Assembly: GCF_004664715.2 (NCBI RefSeq)
Contig: NC_051063.1
Coordinates: forward strand, 68,523,018-68,587,017
Source: Peromyscus leucopus
Taxonomy: Eukaryota; Chordata; Mammalia; Rodentia; Cricetidae
Length of the DNA stretch: 64,000 nucleotides
Direction of reading: 5' to 3'
In this document: positions 45,704 to 58,363 of the stretch, piece after piece
How positions within the stretch are numbered: position 1 is the first letter of the stretch
How the letters are laid out: the number at the start of each line of letters is the position of its first letter
Program-made: the position numbers and the translations under genes
The notes under the pieces: generated by a model
What the model was told of the DNA's origin: nothing
The model's database searches: none
What the model saw: only the letters and a program-made list of their open reading frames with translations

Positions 45704-47429
45704 TGTAATGCAAAAAGAAAAGGAAAAAAAAGATGGGGATGATGTGCCCTATAGAAGGAAGGATTTGGGGCACAGGCATTGAAATGCATGAGGTGATGTG
45801 GGTCCAAAACTATAAGCTCAAAATTCCACTCTGTAATGAAACAGGTACCAAGTAGAGGGAAAAATTCTAATCGCATATAGAGAGCTCAAGAACATATTGC
45901 ATTTCTATGTAAAACAAACTGATTTCTCAGAACTCTGTGAGAAATTAGAATTATTCATTCATAACTTCATAGATGAGGTTTCTCTGCTAGCATCTCACTA
46001 ATCCCTGTTTCCATCACAGCTAGGAAGTAAGACGGACTCAAGCTTCGTACTTTAGGGACATCTGAGCTCCAGGAGGGGGGAAGAGAGGGCTATAGACTGT
46101 TTTTGTGTGTCATCAATAACCCTGGTCTGAGCTGTACACCCAGGTCTTCTCAGAACACCGTGGGGTTAGGAGTTGAGCTTCCTGTATCCCATGGGCCAAT
46201 GCACTTTGCATGCCCAACCTTGTTCCCAATAGGACAGAGGAGGTAGCCGGTGACTCAGGGAATTAGCTCACAGACACAAGGTAAGGGCTTGTCACCATAG
46301 CCAAGATACATTCTATTGTCTGCAGATGGTCTTGTAAATGCAAAACCATTTGCCGTTTGTGAGACCATGGGCACAAGGGCTCACCTCTATCATTCACTGG
46401 GAAATATCAGAATGTTCCCCAGCCTTAGCTAACACCCAGCACCATTCGGCAGCACAGGATAACTCCACTCACAATGCCCAGAAAGTGTTGACTATAGAGA
46501 CAAAGGCAGGGAAATTATGATTTGCCTAGAAATTCTTATGGTTTCGCTTAAGCTCCTGGTTAGAGTTGAAATCCACAAAAGCAGTGGGTGTGTTTACATA
46601 CATACACAAGTATGTGTCACTATGTGTACATATGACATCTATGGGCTGTGAAGAGGTAGCTGCTCACAGTTTCCTGACCTTTATTTCCACGATCTGGGTA
46701 TCCTCACCTCCCCTTTCCCAGTGGATAGTGTAGTAAGGTAGAGGGCAACAGTGAATTCTAGAAGTTGGGTAATGTTTTCCCGGCTTTTGTTGCTTTTAGA
46801 ATCTCCTCTAAAATTCAACTGGCAAGTTGCCAGGTGTCTCCTCGTACTAGTATGGAACTCAAGGGATGGTCCTAAATCTAACATGTGTTATTCTGGTACA
46901 AAGCCAGCCTCCTGCTGAAGGCATCCACACATCGGCTGTGAACCCCTAAACATATCCCAAGCTAATGCATCTGTGGTCCCCTCCTTTGACTCTCCTCCAT
47001 GATTGTCACCTGTGACCAATTTCCCACCATGGTTGGCAGATGTCTCTGAATGTAGGGGAGATAATCACCCCATCTAGCTATTCTTAGTGAATAATTTTGG
47101 GGTTCATCGAGAGTACACTAACTAAAACTTGATACCTTTTATAGATCAACTGTACTTTAAACACAAAAACTGACTTTAAAAAATAAGAAACATGGTCCCT
47201 GTTTACATCACTTAGTTTTCTTGTTTCCTTCTGTAACTCCATGAAGACTTCTTAGCTTGTCTACAGATAAGCAAAGTCATGGAAGCAGAGGGAACACTTT
47301 TCAAAGATGAGAGAGGTGACAGCAAAGATTCCACCTGGTACTCTGGCCTTATTGGCCACTTGGTTCCATGAACTCCAGGCTCTAAATAAGACAGAACTTC
47401 CTTTAGGTATGTTATGAGTTTATCTGTCC
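45704..47429. other. Unique DNA
   Basis: No repeat or gene recognised in about 1.7 kb. Confidence 0.4.
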
Positions 47430-47815
47430 TGTAGATTATGCTGAAGTCCTAGATTCAAATGAATGTGACCTTATTTCCATCTTTGCAGTTAACCAAATGA
47501 AGGCAACCAGGATAGGCAAAGGTCCACTGTAACTAGTGTCCCTGTGAAAGGTGAAAATTTGAAGAAAAAGACATGTGCAGAGGGAGGGTTGTGTTATATC
47601 AGGGAGTGATGCTGTGTCCCAGCCAAGGATCTCCTGGGGTCTGAAGCTAAGACCCAGCCTCGAAACAGACTCTTCCCTTGGAAGCAACCAACTTTGATCT
47701 TGAACTTCTAACTCCAAGAACTGCAAGACAATGAATTTCTGTCATTTGAGACACTTCACACCTGGTACTTTTGTTTTTGTTTTTTGTTTTTTACAGCAGT
47801 TGGAGATGACCAATA
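47430..47815 (+). mobile_element. Ancient MLT1-type LTR
   Basis: Order of blocks: CCTAGATTCAAATGAATGTG, ACCTTATTTCCATCTTTGCA, GCAAAGGTCCACTGTAACTA, GTGTCCCTGTGAAAGG, TTTGAAGAAAAAGACATGTG, CCAACTTTGATCTTGAACTT, CTAACTCCAAGAACTGCAAG, ACAATGAATTTCTGTCATTT, then a (TTTTG)-like run and TTACAGCAGTTGGAG. This follows the ancient LTR pattern AATGTGACCTTATTT...CTTGATCTTGGACTTC...AACTGTGAG. Confidence 0.65.
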
Positions 47816-48197
47816 GAAATCATTCACTCATAGCTAAACTTTTCTCCCATCTTGGCTCCATCTCTTCATGGAGTCATCTCCCTGGTGCCCTCAGAGACCT
47901 TAGAATTTTCTTGTGTTAATTTTTACATAATTAGCCATAGAAAGCTGAACAGATATGCAAACAATGTCCATACCATTCACAGAAACACCTCTGACCCAAA
48001 CTCTCTGAAGAAATTGGCTCAGAATGCTCAGAAATTGATCAATAATGGTCATTTTCTTTCATTTTCATGCCTGCTTCCAACTCAAGACCAACCAGAACAT
48101 GTCAAACATGGTCCTCAGGTGAACCCCCATTGGTCACCCCTCTTCCAATGAATATATCTCTAGCTCCCCAGCTTCCAACAGCACACCACTCTTAATA

Positions 48198-48200
<3 letters not shown>
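47816..48200. other. Unique DNA
   Basis: No repeat recognised. Confidence 0.35.

Positions 48201-48234
<34 letters not shown>
48201..48234. repeat. Poly-T tract of 34 bases
   Basis: Uninterrupted T34. Its purity implies a recent origin, for example the poly-A tail of a minus-strand retrotransposed sequence, but no recognisable element starts on its right side. Confidence 0.97.
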
Positions 48235-48236
<2 letters not shown>

Positions 48237-48639
48237 CTTCCTCAACCCAGCCAAACTCTGGTGGCAAATGATGGCTGGCTTCTTTAAATGAGAAGTTCTA
48301 TTTATTTTCACTTTGGTGAGGGGAATTTTCACTGATTTCCTCATCTGTCTCTCATATCAAGTCACAGGTTACAGGGAGAGAGCTCAGGGATGGTCTACCT
48401 ATGGACCGTATGAAATATTTAGGGGATGGAAACAAAGTGAATGGATGTTGCAATAGTAAAGAAGTATCTGTTGGATGACTGAATGGGTTTTGCACAACTT
48501 GGGTATCTGGAAAAAGTCCTCGCTGAACATAAAACACAACCATGAATTGTGTAGCTTGGGTTTGATTGCCTCTGGCAGCTCTGGGCTTTGGTCAAACTAA
48601 GGGGAAATGGCCAGATTGTGAGTTTCCAGCTTCCAATAC
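48235..48639. other. Unassigned DNA right of the poly-T
   Basis: If the poly-T is a retrotransposition tail, this would be the body of the minus-strand insert. I recognise no transcript in it, and no AATAAA signal lies 10-30 bases from the tail on the minus strand. Confidence 0.3.
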
Positions 48640-48900
48640 AATAGGAATTATTCTTGCAGCCTTATTTATTGTGGTATTTTTCAAATTATAATAAATTTGC
48701 TTTCTTCTGAATATTCAGCTGCTTCAGAAGTTACCCAAAGGATGCAATTAGGCCCTGGGGAAATATGCCATTATGTGCACATATCATGCTTTGCATAGGG
48801 TTTCCATCATCTACATAATTTATGTGCTTCTGCATAATTTTGCTCCTTTTTATGTTTTCTATGTGTTTGTGAGATAATCTAGAAGCCAGCTTCTCACCAT
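48640..48900. promoter_or_regulatory. AT-rich candidate regulatory island
   Basis: Unique AT-rich DNA with GGAATTATTCTTGCAGCC, TTATTTATTGTGG, AAATTATAATAAATTTGC, GGATGCAATTAGGCCCTGG, TGCCATTATGTGCACATATC, ATCATGCTTTGCATAGGG, ATAATTTATGTGC and GCATAATTTTGC cores. ATGCAAAT/GCATAA-type POU and homeodomain cores are dense. Function is inferred. Confidence 0.35.
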
Positions 48901-49064
48901 CAGAAACACAGAGAGAACTCAAGTCCGCCTCGGTTCTTCACCCAACCCACTTCACATCCAGTGAAGCCCTGATGGAAGCCCCGGGAGACAGCTGCCTTTC
49001 ATTGTTACAAACATCAAGGCATGGAGAAGTAGAAGGTTCAGGGGCTTTCCAGAATGAAACAGAA

Positions 49065-49340
49065 CCTTGTCTGTTTTTTTTATTCTTCTGAGTATTCGCT
49101 GAGGTCTCTGATGAATGGTGCTAGCATTTTAAAGCTCTTTAAACTGTTTATAATCCTCACTTTGGTTTTGAAACAGAAAAATAATGCCAAAATTAGTGGC
49201 TTTTTAAAGCTTCTGATGTGAGGTGGTTGCATACAAATTTCCCTAATATTGTGCAAGTCCATCACCTGGGAAAAAGGTGAGTTATGTGTAGCTCTTGTTG
49301 GACTTTGATTTTTCCCCTTTTATCAGCCTTTTCTACTTTC
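49065..49340. promoter_or_regulatory. Candidate regulatory island
   Basis: Repeat-free AT-rich block with CTAGCATTTTAAAGCTCTTT, AACTGTTTATAATCC, AAATAATGCCAAAATTAGTG, GCTTTTTAAAGCTTC, GCATACAAATTTCCCTAATA. Weaker case than the islands at 10.2, 20.0 or 30.3 kb. Confidence 0.28.
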
Positions 49341-50715
49341 CATACTTTTAATTGCCTGCCTCTTATGACTTCTGGACTATTCAAATATCTTTACAGTACA
49401 ACTCTTAGATTAAGACTGAGTTACCAAGATTGAGTACTGGTTCAACTTGGAAAGCTTTGACTCAGTGGCCTTTGCTAATAGGTCCACCTTGAAAACCTCT
49501 AGACTGTGCCAAAAAACCTCTAGACTGTCTCTCTCCTCATCCCTAAGGTACCAGAGGGAAGCACCTCTTGGAACTGAGCAGAGAAGATAATGGATAGGAA
49601 AATATTCCTGACACTTAGAAGCTGTTTGCTCAGAAAATCCTTGGGCAGAATGTGATCTTTAGGCTTATGGAGTCTTGTGACTGGGAGGCTCAAGTCACAA
49701 GACTGGGTTAAAAGGGTAGATTGAGCTGGGATCTGATGGAACTGAAAGATGACACCGAACCTTTCCAAAAAAGTCACAGAAGTGCAAGTTTTTAGGGTAA
49801 GCTCAAAGGCCACACAGGCTATATGACAATCTCAATTACCAGAGGGAATGACTAGACAACCTGGGTGACTTGATTATGAATGCTATGGTTAAGAGGTAGA
49901 GGACAAGCTTAACAATGTGAAGGAAACAGAAAACTTCAAGTGACAGTGGATTGAAAAGAGACTGAGAGAGGACCTAGAAATAAAAAATGCAAGGACTGAA
50001 AATGTAATGCAATAGATACACTTAGCAGCCGGGTGGGCATGGCAGACAGTGTCAGAGAATGAAGAAGGATGAATCAGGGATCAATGAAATGAAAAAAAAA
50101 AGAAGAAGCAGGATGAAAAATGGTGGGCAGTCCACAGGAGTCAGCTCGGAGAACTGGTGCTCTGGGAAGGCATCACACATCTGCTCAGAGTCCTGAAGCA
50201 AATGGGGAAATGTCAACTAGGAAAGATTGAAAGATATCACGAATAAGAAATTTCAGGATCAAAATCAGCAGGAGCTTACACTTAGCTACAGTTTGAAAGG
50301 ATCAAGATACTCCCTACCCCCTAATAAAGAAAAATAAACTGGAGCCTAGAAAAGCTAAATGCACTGTCAGGAAACTGAAGATCAGGACAAGAACTCCAAA
50401 GGCACGAAAGTAAGAGATCGAGATCCTCTCCCTTTGAGAAGGCCTTCAGTGCATGAGTGAATCCCTGGGGAAATACGAGGGACTGTCGTGAATTCATGGT
50501 TTGAAATGTCCCATCAGGCTCCCGTGGTTCATGTGCTGAAGTCTTGGTCACCACCTAATGGTGCTCTGGAATCTGGAGGTGGGGCCTGGCTGGAGGAAGT
50601 AAGCTACTAGAGGCAAGTCCTTGGCCACTTCCTGTTGCTCTCTGGTTCCCCTCTCTGGTAGGAACTGAGCCCTTGTACATTGTCTTCCTAAGCACTATGG
50701 AACCAAAGTAAAAAC
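49341..50715. other. Unique DNA
   Basis: No repeat recognised apart from an A-rich AAAAAAAAAAGAAGAAG at 50093-50109. Confidence 0.4.
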
Positions 50716-50935
50716 CAATACTGAGAAGATGGAGACAGGGAGATCCCCAGAGCTCAGTGCCAGTCATCCTGGCCTACTTGGTGATGTCCAAGGAAGTGAG
50801 AGACCCTGTCTTGAAAAAGCAAGGAAGTAACAGTTGAGGTTGACCTCTGGCTTGCACATCACCCCCCCCCCCAAATGAACATTCATCACACATGCATCTA
50901 TGCATACATGAGCATATACATAAGAATGTCCAGAA
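50716..50935 (+). mobile_element. Composite SINE, 5'-truncated
   Basis: Contains the distal half of the composite family: ATGGAGACAGGGAGATCCCC, AGAGCTCAGTGCCAGTCATC, CTGGCCTACTTGGTGATGTC, AGTGAGAGACCCTGTCTTG, AACAGTTGAGGTTGACCTCT, GGCTTGCACATCACC, a C11 run (50862-50872), and a CATACATGAGCATATACATA tail. The tRNA-like head is missing. Confidence 0.7.
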
Positions 50936-51899
50936 AGGAGACCCTGGAGGGTTTTCTATGCAAGCCACAGAGCCTGGCCCAGCAGGAACCACACAAGCAA
51001 GTAAAGTGAAAAAAATTAAATTATTTGTGGCACATGGGAGGGGTACCTGCTGTTCATCTTCTTTTAGTTGTCACAGTGAATGTGTTTAACTCATGCAGCT
51101 CACAGATGTATGGAAAGGAAGAACTGAGAAAATGGATATATCTGATTTTAAAAGTTCAGATGACACTGAAAATATTGGAGGCTTAATTAATCACAGTGGT
51201 GTCTAGTTACATAAAAACATACAGACAGATGTGTAAAATCAGCCCCAAAACAACTAGCAAGATATATAGTTACCAACCAAATTCTTTCCTGTGCTCCTCT
51301 GGGGTATAGTATCCAAGTTGCTTTATACATTATGTTCAGTGTGGAAGATGTCATAATCCAAAACTCAACTTGGTCATGATCTCATTTAGGCATCTTAAAA
51401 CATAAATGCTGTTATCTCAAGTTTTGGCATCATTAGGATTTTCTACAATGAGATTTATGGTCTGAAGTAGTATTTTTCATACCAATATCCAAGGCTGCTG
51501 GGTGCATGGGCATATGCTGTGTTTCATAAGTTACTTGAGCCTTTTCGTTTTCTACCTTTTTTCTGTTGTCATTTGGCTAGAAATCTTTAAAGGTATATAT
51601 TTTTGCAATATTAAAACCTCTGCTCTTTTGTGATGATTGCCCATCAAAAGCCATTTCCAAGGAATAAAGTTTTGGAGTTTGGGGGGGCTGCTCCTCTTGC
51701 TGAAGCCTGCAGAATCCCCCTGGGCTTCTCAAATGCACTTCTGGGATTTCCCTACCACTCTTTTTCTTACAGAAACATAATTGGATTCTGATGCCACAGC
51801 TTAAAGAAATAATATACCTCAAGTCGACAAGCCTATTGTGCAACCAAAATCTTTTTTTTAAGAAAAAAAATACAGACATTTATCTGAACACACAGGCAG

Positions 51900-51901
<2 letters not shown>
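50936..51901. other. Unique DNA
   Basis: AT-rich, no repeat recognised. A T8 run followed by an A-rich run is at 51852-51870. Confidence 0.4.

Positions 51902-51934
<33 letters not shown>
51902..51934. repeat. (CA)n microsatellite
   Basis: About 16 pure CA units. Confidence 0.97.
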
Positions 51935-51935
<1 letters not shown>

Positions 51936-53244
51936 GCTTAGATTGGGTATGTTCTTATTTCATTTTTGTAAACTGACATAAGTTGATGTGTGTGTCTTGG
52001 CATCTCTTCAGAAACCCATGATTCCCACTACCTGGCATGCACACCCAGTGCAGTCCCCTGCCTGACCCAGGACTGTGGGCGCGGACTGGGACTTGTTGAC
52101 CAGTTGAGGGTGGAGAAGCAGAAGGGTGAAAATGAAGGCCTTGTGTGGATTGTATAACTCCCTCATCAGGAGATGCTCCCTTGCTGGTTTTGAGTAAGCA
52201 AGCCAGATGCTGAGCTACCTCATGGAGAAGACCATGTGTCAAGGTCCTAGCCTCCAGCCCATAGCCAATAGGAAACTAGGCACTCAGTCCTGTAGCTCCA
52301 AGCGCACAAAATTACCCACAGACACATGCTCCTGGAACAGACTCTTCCCCCGTTGGGCCTTCAAATAATAGTGTGGTGCTCACACTAATACTTTGGTTAA
52401 GGTTTGCAGTAGACACAGTTAAGCCATATCCAGCCCTCTGAGTGACAGAAACTGTGCTAAACTGTGCAACCGATGCCAATACTGTTTCAGGAACCAATGG
52501 ATGACGTGCGTGCTATGGGTCAAATGTGCCTTCTCTCCAGTGGCTACTGCTGCCCTGGTCCTATCCCTCAGCTCCACCCCAGGCCTTTAGTCCCTCTCAC
52601 TGTAAGCAAAGACTGAGTCCCATTCTCCATGCAGCCCTCCCGACAGAGTCTGAGAAAGGCAACACACTGGTGTAATGCCCCGCCTCTGATCAGATTGGTG
52701 CCCAGCGTCTCCCTTCTCCCCTCTCTGAATCTGTCTTTCTATTTATACGGGGGGGGGGGGGGATGTTTGTACTTGGGGACACCCTTGCACATGCCTCCAT
52801 CTCAGATCCACAGGATTTGGGAAACGACCATCATTGTTTCCATTTTTGACACGAGGAAATTGGTGTCTAGGGACTCGCAGGGGCCAGAGCTCATCAGTGT
52901 CTGGATCAAGAACCCCCAGGCTACCTCTCCCTTCTCTGAGATCCGCTTGAGTTGCCTTGCTGGACTAGCTTCTGAGAAGCCTGGCCCTGCAGAAGCATTG
53001 GACCTGAAGAGGTTGTCAGTCACGGACTGAGTTGAGTGTCTGCTCTGTGTCCTCAAACTCACTTTGTACCCCAATCTATGTCTAGGAGGGAGGCCAGCCT
53101 AGGTGCAGCAATTGGCTTCTTTACCTTCTAACTTCTTATGTGGTTCAGTCAATGAGGGGTACCTGCAGGAGACTTAGGGGACCAGAGAGGTTAGACTGTG
53201 GTTTGCAGGCCTTCTCCTCAGGTCTCAGGGTAACTTCCTTCCAA
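51935..53244. other. Unique DNA with a G14 run
   Basis: A G14 homopolymer lies at 52749-52762. A 133-codon plus frame (52629-53030) spans the G run, which argues against coding. No repeat family recognised. Confidence 0.4.
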
Positions 53245-53451
53245 GGCAGAACTGAGAAGAGGTACCAAGCCATGTGGCTTAACATAGATAAGAATTATGG
53301 GTTAATTTAAGTGTAAGAGCTAGTCGGTAATAAGCCTGAGCTAATGGCCAAGCAGTAATAAATAATATTAAGCCTCTGAATGATTATTTTATAAGTGGCT
53401 GTGGGTCCACATGGGGGTTGGAGGGTGGGACTCGAGAAACCTTCTGCCTAC
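53245..53451 (+). mobile_element. 5'-truncated ERV LTR, sense
   Basis: Sense counterpart of the LTR at 17587-17953: ACTGAGAAGAGGTACCAAGC, CATGTGGCTTAACATAGATA, AAGAATTATGGGTTAATTTA, AGTGTAAGAGCTAGTCGG, TAATAAGCCTGAGCTAATGG, CCAAGCAGTAATAAATAATA (AATAAA-type signal), and GAAACCTTCTGCCTACA at the 3' end. The 5' third of the LTR is absent. Confidence 0.75.
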
Positions 53452-54696
<1,245 letters not shown>

Positions 54697-54957
54697 TCTC
54701 TGACAGTCACAGGCAAGTCTAGAGGGTGTTGACTTTGTTCTTCCTAATCTAGGTACCATTTTTCCATGATTTCTGTGACCCACCCCTCAAGAATGGATGC
54801 TATTCGTTTTGAGAAATAGTGAAAGTTCCAACACATCCTGAACTTGGATCAAGCCCCTCCAGTTCAAGTATTCCTCCCTCCCATGGGCTGAAAGTACTGC
54901 TTCTTCTTGGGTTCAGACTAGATCCCATTCTTAGCTTTTTTTTACCCTTAGACATGT

Positions 54958-55412
54958 ATACTGGTTAGTTTTAACTGACAACTTGACAACCTACAATTAC
55001 CTAAGAGGGGGAGTCTTAATTGAAGTTTTGCCTAGATCAGATTGGCCTGTGAACATGTCTATGGGGGGGTCTTTTAATTGTTAACTGACCCTGCCCACTG
55101 TGGGAAGCACCATTCCCTAGGCAGGGTGTCCTGAAGTGTGTAAGAAAGGAAAAATCTAGCTAAGTACTGAACAAGCAAGCAAGGAAGTCTATGTTTTTAT
55201 CTCCCTCTCCCTCTCTTCCTCCCCCCACAACCATACCCATTTACCTCCTACTCCCCCATCATTATTTATTTTGGTGGACACAATGTTTTTAAGGTTCAGC
55301 CTTGACTTCCCTCCAATAATAGACCATAACTTGGAACTGTAAGCCAAACACTTTCTTCCCTAAGTGTCTTTAGATCAGGGTGTTTTACCACAGCAACAGA
55401 GAGGAAACTATG
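54958..55412 (+). mobile_element. MaLR-type LTR, sense
   Basis: TATACTGGTTAGTTTTAACT, GACAACTTGACAACC, GAGTCTTAATTGAAGTTTTG, CTAGATCAGATTGGCCTGTG, CCTGCCCACTGTGGGAAGC, CATTCCCTAGGCAGGGTGTC, TGAACAAGCAAGCAAGG, then a foreign pyrimidine-rich segment (about 55195-55280), then GTTCAGCCTTGACTTCCCTC, TTGGAACTGTAAGCCAAAC, TAGATCAGGGTGTTTTACCA. Same family as 17448-18150. Confidence 0.72.
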
Positions 55413-55739
55413 GTCATGAGGTGATGCTCTCAGCCCAGTGTGAGCAGGCAATCCTTGGCATGTAAATCTTCCATCTTCGACTCTTGGCTCCTTCCAATTA
55501 ACCTTGACCCTCACTTCAGCCTTGGAGCTGCCCTGGTAAACACCTCAGCTAGTTACCATACCTAGGCATCTTGGCATTTTCCCAGGACTGCTGCATTTGA
55601 AAATTACACAATGTTCTCATAAGTCATGTGAAGCTCAGCTCTTTGTCATTCCAGACACACTCACTATGACCAATGACTTCTTTCCTCAAAAGTTGAGATG
55701 AAGAAGTTCACATGAGTTGGTCAAATGTATCTTTAGTAT
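55413..55739. other. Unique DNA
   Basis: No repeat recognised between two MaLR elements. Confidence 0.35.
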
Positions 55740-56480
55740 AATAATTAATCTCACTGTCAGCTTGACTGGATTTAGAGTCGCCATGGAGATGTGTGTGACT
55801 GTATGGTGTTTCCAGAAGGGTTTGACTGAGGAGGGAAGACCCACCTGAACATGGGTGAGAGCTCTCTTCTGGTTGTGTTTCTGTTGTTGTGATAAACACC
55901 TTGACAAAAAGGTGACATATCTGAGGAATGTGTTTATTACAATTCCAAGTTATAGTCCAACATTTCACAGAAGTTGAAGCAGAAACTCCAAGCAGCTAGC
56001 CTTATCACATCCAGAGCCAAGAGCAGGGGGCAAATGCATTGTTGCTTGCTTATTCTCTGCTAAACTTTCTCCTCTCTTAGGGTTCCCTGCCTAAAAGGTG
56101 GTACCACCCATAATGGGATGAGTCTTCCTGCACCAAAGCCAGTTTCCCACAGACATGCCCAAAAGCCAACACAATCTAGATAATTTCTCATTAAGATTCT
56201 CTTCTCAACTGATTCTAGGTTGCGTCAAGTTGACATTTAAAACTAACTAGCAAACCATTCCGTGGAACAGGGGTCTCTGACTAAATAAAAAGGAGAAAGC
56301 AAGGCAGACACTGTCATTCATCTCCCTGTGTCTTGATGGTGAATATAACGCGACCAGCCGCCTTACATTGCTGCTGTCATGACTCCCCTCCCATGATGCA
56401 CTAGGTCTTTAAACTATGAACCGAAATAAACTCTTCCTTCCTTTGTGGGGTGTTGGTCACAGCAGTAAGGAAAGTATGTT
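55740..56480 (+). mobile_element. MaLR LTR interrupted by a second MaLR LTR
   Basis: Outer element, left part (55740-55870): ATAATTAATCTCACTGTCAG, CTTGACTGGATTTAGAGTCG, CCATGGAGATGTGTGTGAC, GGTGTTTCCAGAAGGGTTTG, ACTGAGGAGGGAAGACCCAC. Right part (56259-56480): TCTCTGACTAAATAAAAAGG, AGAAAGCAAGGCAGACACTG, GTGTCTTGATGGTGAATATA, GCTGCTGTCATGACTCCCC, AACTATGAACCGAAATAAAC, TCTTCCTTCCTTTGTGGGG, GGTCACAGCAGTAAGG. The parts join into one MaLR pattern. Confidence 0.78.
55871..56258 (-). mobile_element. Inner MaLR LTR, antisense
   Basis: Antisense MaLR: GTTTCTGTTGTTGTGATAAA, CACCTTGACAAAAAGG, GGAATGTGTTTATTACAATT, AGTCCAACATTTCACAGAAG, AAGCAGAAACTCCAAGCAGC, CTTAGGGTTCCCTGCC, GGTGGTACCACCCATAATGG, GATGAGTCTTCCTGCACC, TTCCCACAGACATGCCC, CAACTGATTCTAGGTTGCGT, CAAGTTGACATTTAAAACTA. 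It must be younger than the LTR it splits. Confidence 0.75.
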
Positions 56481-56774
56481 TGGCAGAGGCAATTCTTCAG
56501 GGTTAACACACATGTCCCAGTGGCGTGTCCTTAGAAGCCACAATCTTTCGTGAGGTGCTATCAGCTCCGACCCAAGTTGTGAAAACCTTCTCAGAGCCCA
56601 TAAGCACCAGCTCTGGTTCTGGAGTTGAAAACACAGTGTGACTTAGGAGTTACTTTTCCTGCCATGCTCCTCCTGCATGAAAGCAACCTCCATTTTCTCA
56701 TCCATCTCCCCTGTGTCTGGCCCTGCAGGCACTGAAATAGTGTGTTGGAATAAGAGACATCAAGTTCCAAGCTG

Positions 56775-57162
56775 TTACTGTTTAGAAGAGAATTTTCCCC
56801 CACCAGCTCATGTGTTTCAATACTTGGTCCCCAGGTGCTGACACTCTTTTGATAGGTTGTAAAACTTGAAGAGGTGGGGGAGGGGTGTCTTGTGACAGGA
56901 AGAAGGTCACTGGGGGAGGGACTTGACTTTTACAGCCCAACCCTACTTTCTCTTTGTCACTTTGTGATTTCTGGTCCAAGGAGATTCAAGCAAGCAGCCT
57001 TGGGATCCTGCTGCCAAACTCCTGAGATCATCTCACCATTAGGCCATCCCCATCATGATGGACTATACCCATACGCCATGAGCCAGACAACTCTGCTCTC
57101 TTGAGTTGCTGTTTGTTGGATACTGGGTACCCACATTGAGAAATGTAACTAATACATGAGAA
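56775..57162 (+). mobile_element. MaLR LTR, sense
   Basis: CCACCAGCTCATGTGTTTCA, ATACTTGGTCCCCAGGTGCT, GACACTCTTTTGATAGGTTG, AGGAAGAAGGTCACTGGGGG, AGGGACTTGACTTTTACAGC, TGGTCCAAGGAGATTCAAGC, CCATCCCCATCATGATGGAC, TATACCCATACGCCATGAGC, TGTTTGTTGGATACTGGGTA, AATGTAACTAATACATGAG. It lacks the usual AATAAA after the GTGAGCC block, so the poly-A site is eroded. Confidence 0.7.
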
Positions 57163-57642
57163 AACACATCACTGTCCAGGCCACCCTCCTGGAACCTAGC
57201 ACTAGCCTGAGCACAGCTTTCCTTCCTACCCTTGAGCTTGCTCCCAGAACATCTTGCTAGCCAAGGGACTTAATCCACCTCAGTGACAATTAATCCTTGT
57301 CCACAAACATGAGATGGTACTTCCTCCTATTGAGATAGCCTGAGCTACATAACTTGCTTTATCCAACATCTAGGTAGAAATGATGTCTGATCCTTCCAGC
57401 AGCAGCTTTGGAGCAAATGTCTGTCTCCCTCTTTCCTTTCCCTAATGAGCAGCTCCATCTGTCTAGGATCCTGTATTTTATAGACTGTCCCCATCAGACT
57501 ATCCTCAGCTAGAGAAAGGACTTTCCATTTCAAGTCGCTGAGATTTGCGTAGGCTTGTTACAGCAGCAAAGCATGATCCATCCTACTTACCTCGACACCC
57601 TCCACTCAGCTTCAGCGTAACCATGATCTTTCCTCCTACAGC
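57163..57642. mobile_element. Possible ancient LTR remnant
   Basis: CTTTCCATTTCAAGTCGCTG, AGATTTGCGTAGGCTTGTTA and CAGCAGCAAAGCATGATCC (57520-57585) resemble the 3' end of an ancient MLT-type LTR (GCTGAGATTTGGG...TTGTTACAGCA). The rest (57163-57510) is unassigned. Confidence 0.35.
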
Positions 57643-57770
57643 ATTAGTTTAATTTGTGAGTCCTAGATCCTAGTGAAAAGCCCTGTCTCAAAAAAAACAG
57701 CTCCTAAAGAACCACACATTTGCAGAATACATGCTAAGCATTTATCTACTGACCTATCTCCCCTACCATT
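57643..57770. repeat. SINE-derived segment; left copy of a 77-bp direct repeat
   Basis: 57643-57719 matches 58531-58605 at about 94% identity over an ATTAGTTTAATTTGTGAG start, a CCTGTCTCAAAAAA block and a GAACCACACA end. The following 57720-57770 ends with TTATCTACTGACCTATCTCC, resembling an antisense SINE head. So it is a chimeric SINE fragment, not an intact element. Confidence 0.75.
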
Positions 57771-58363
57771 ATTCATCCTTTTATCTCAGGGACCTCATCA
57801 GAGCCTAGGACATAAGAGATGCTTTCTGAATGCATCTGAATTCCCGGTGATCAAATGGGCCCCAGGGTACAAGGGGGCCACCTGTTACAACTCCTCCCAA
57901 TGACTCTCTTGCCTTAGCGACATTCTCATTCTGAAATAAAATGTCAGAGTGCTTGTGATTCAAGTTCCAGGTCCTCTGAGCTTCTGTCTATGTGGTGAAC
58001 ACAGAAGAAAATGGGGGAATGGAAGAATAAATCCCACCATAGTGATGGGAGGGGGACAGAACAAGAAGGCAGGCTCTCCAGCATTCGGGGAGAAGCCTGA
58101 GCAACTGTGTACCTCCTAAGCCAGCAGCAGCTGCACCCAGGCTCTGCCATTCTGTTTCACAGCCAAGCTGGAGCCCTGGGCAGTATGCTGTGGAATGACA
58201 TTATTCTCTGTGACAGGGACACTGAGGGATACTGGATGCTGTCCACATGGAAGGCTGTGTGAGTAGAAAAGACCAAGAGCAGATGTGGGCATCAGGGAAA
58301 GACACCAGTAAGAAAGTCTACAGGCTCCGACCTCAGAATGGTGATGCCTGTTGGCTAAGTCCA
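57771..58363. other. Unique DNA
   Basis: No repeat recognised. Confidence 0.35.
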
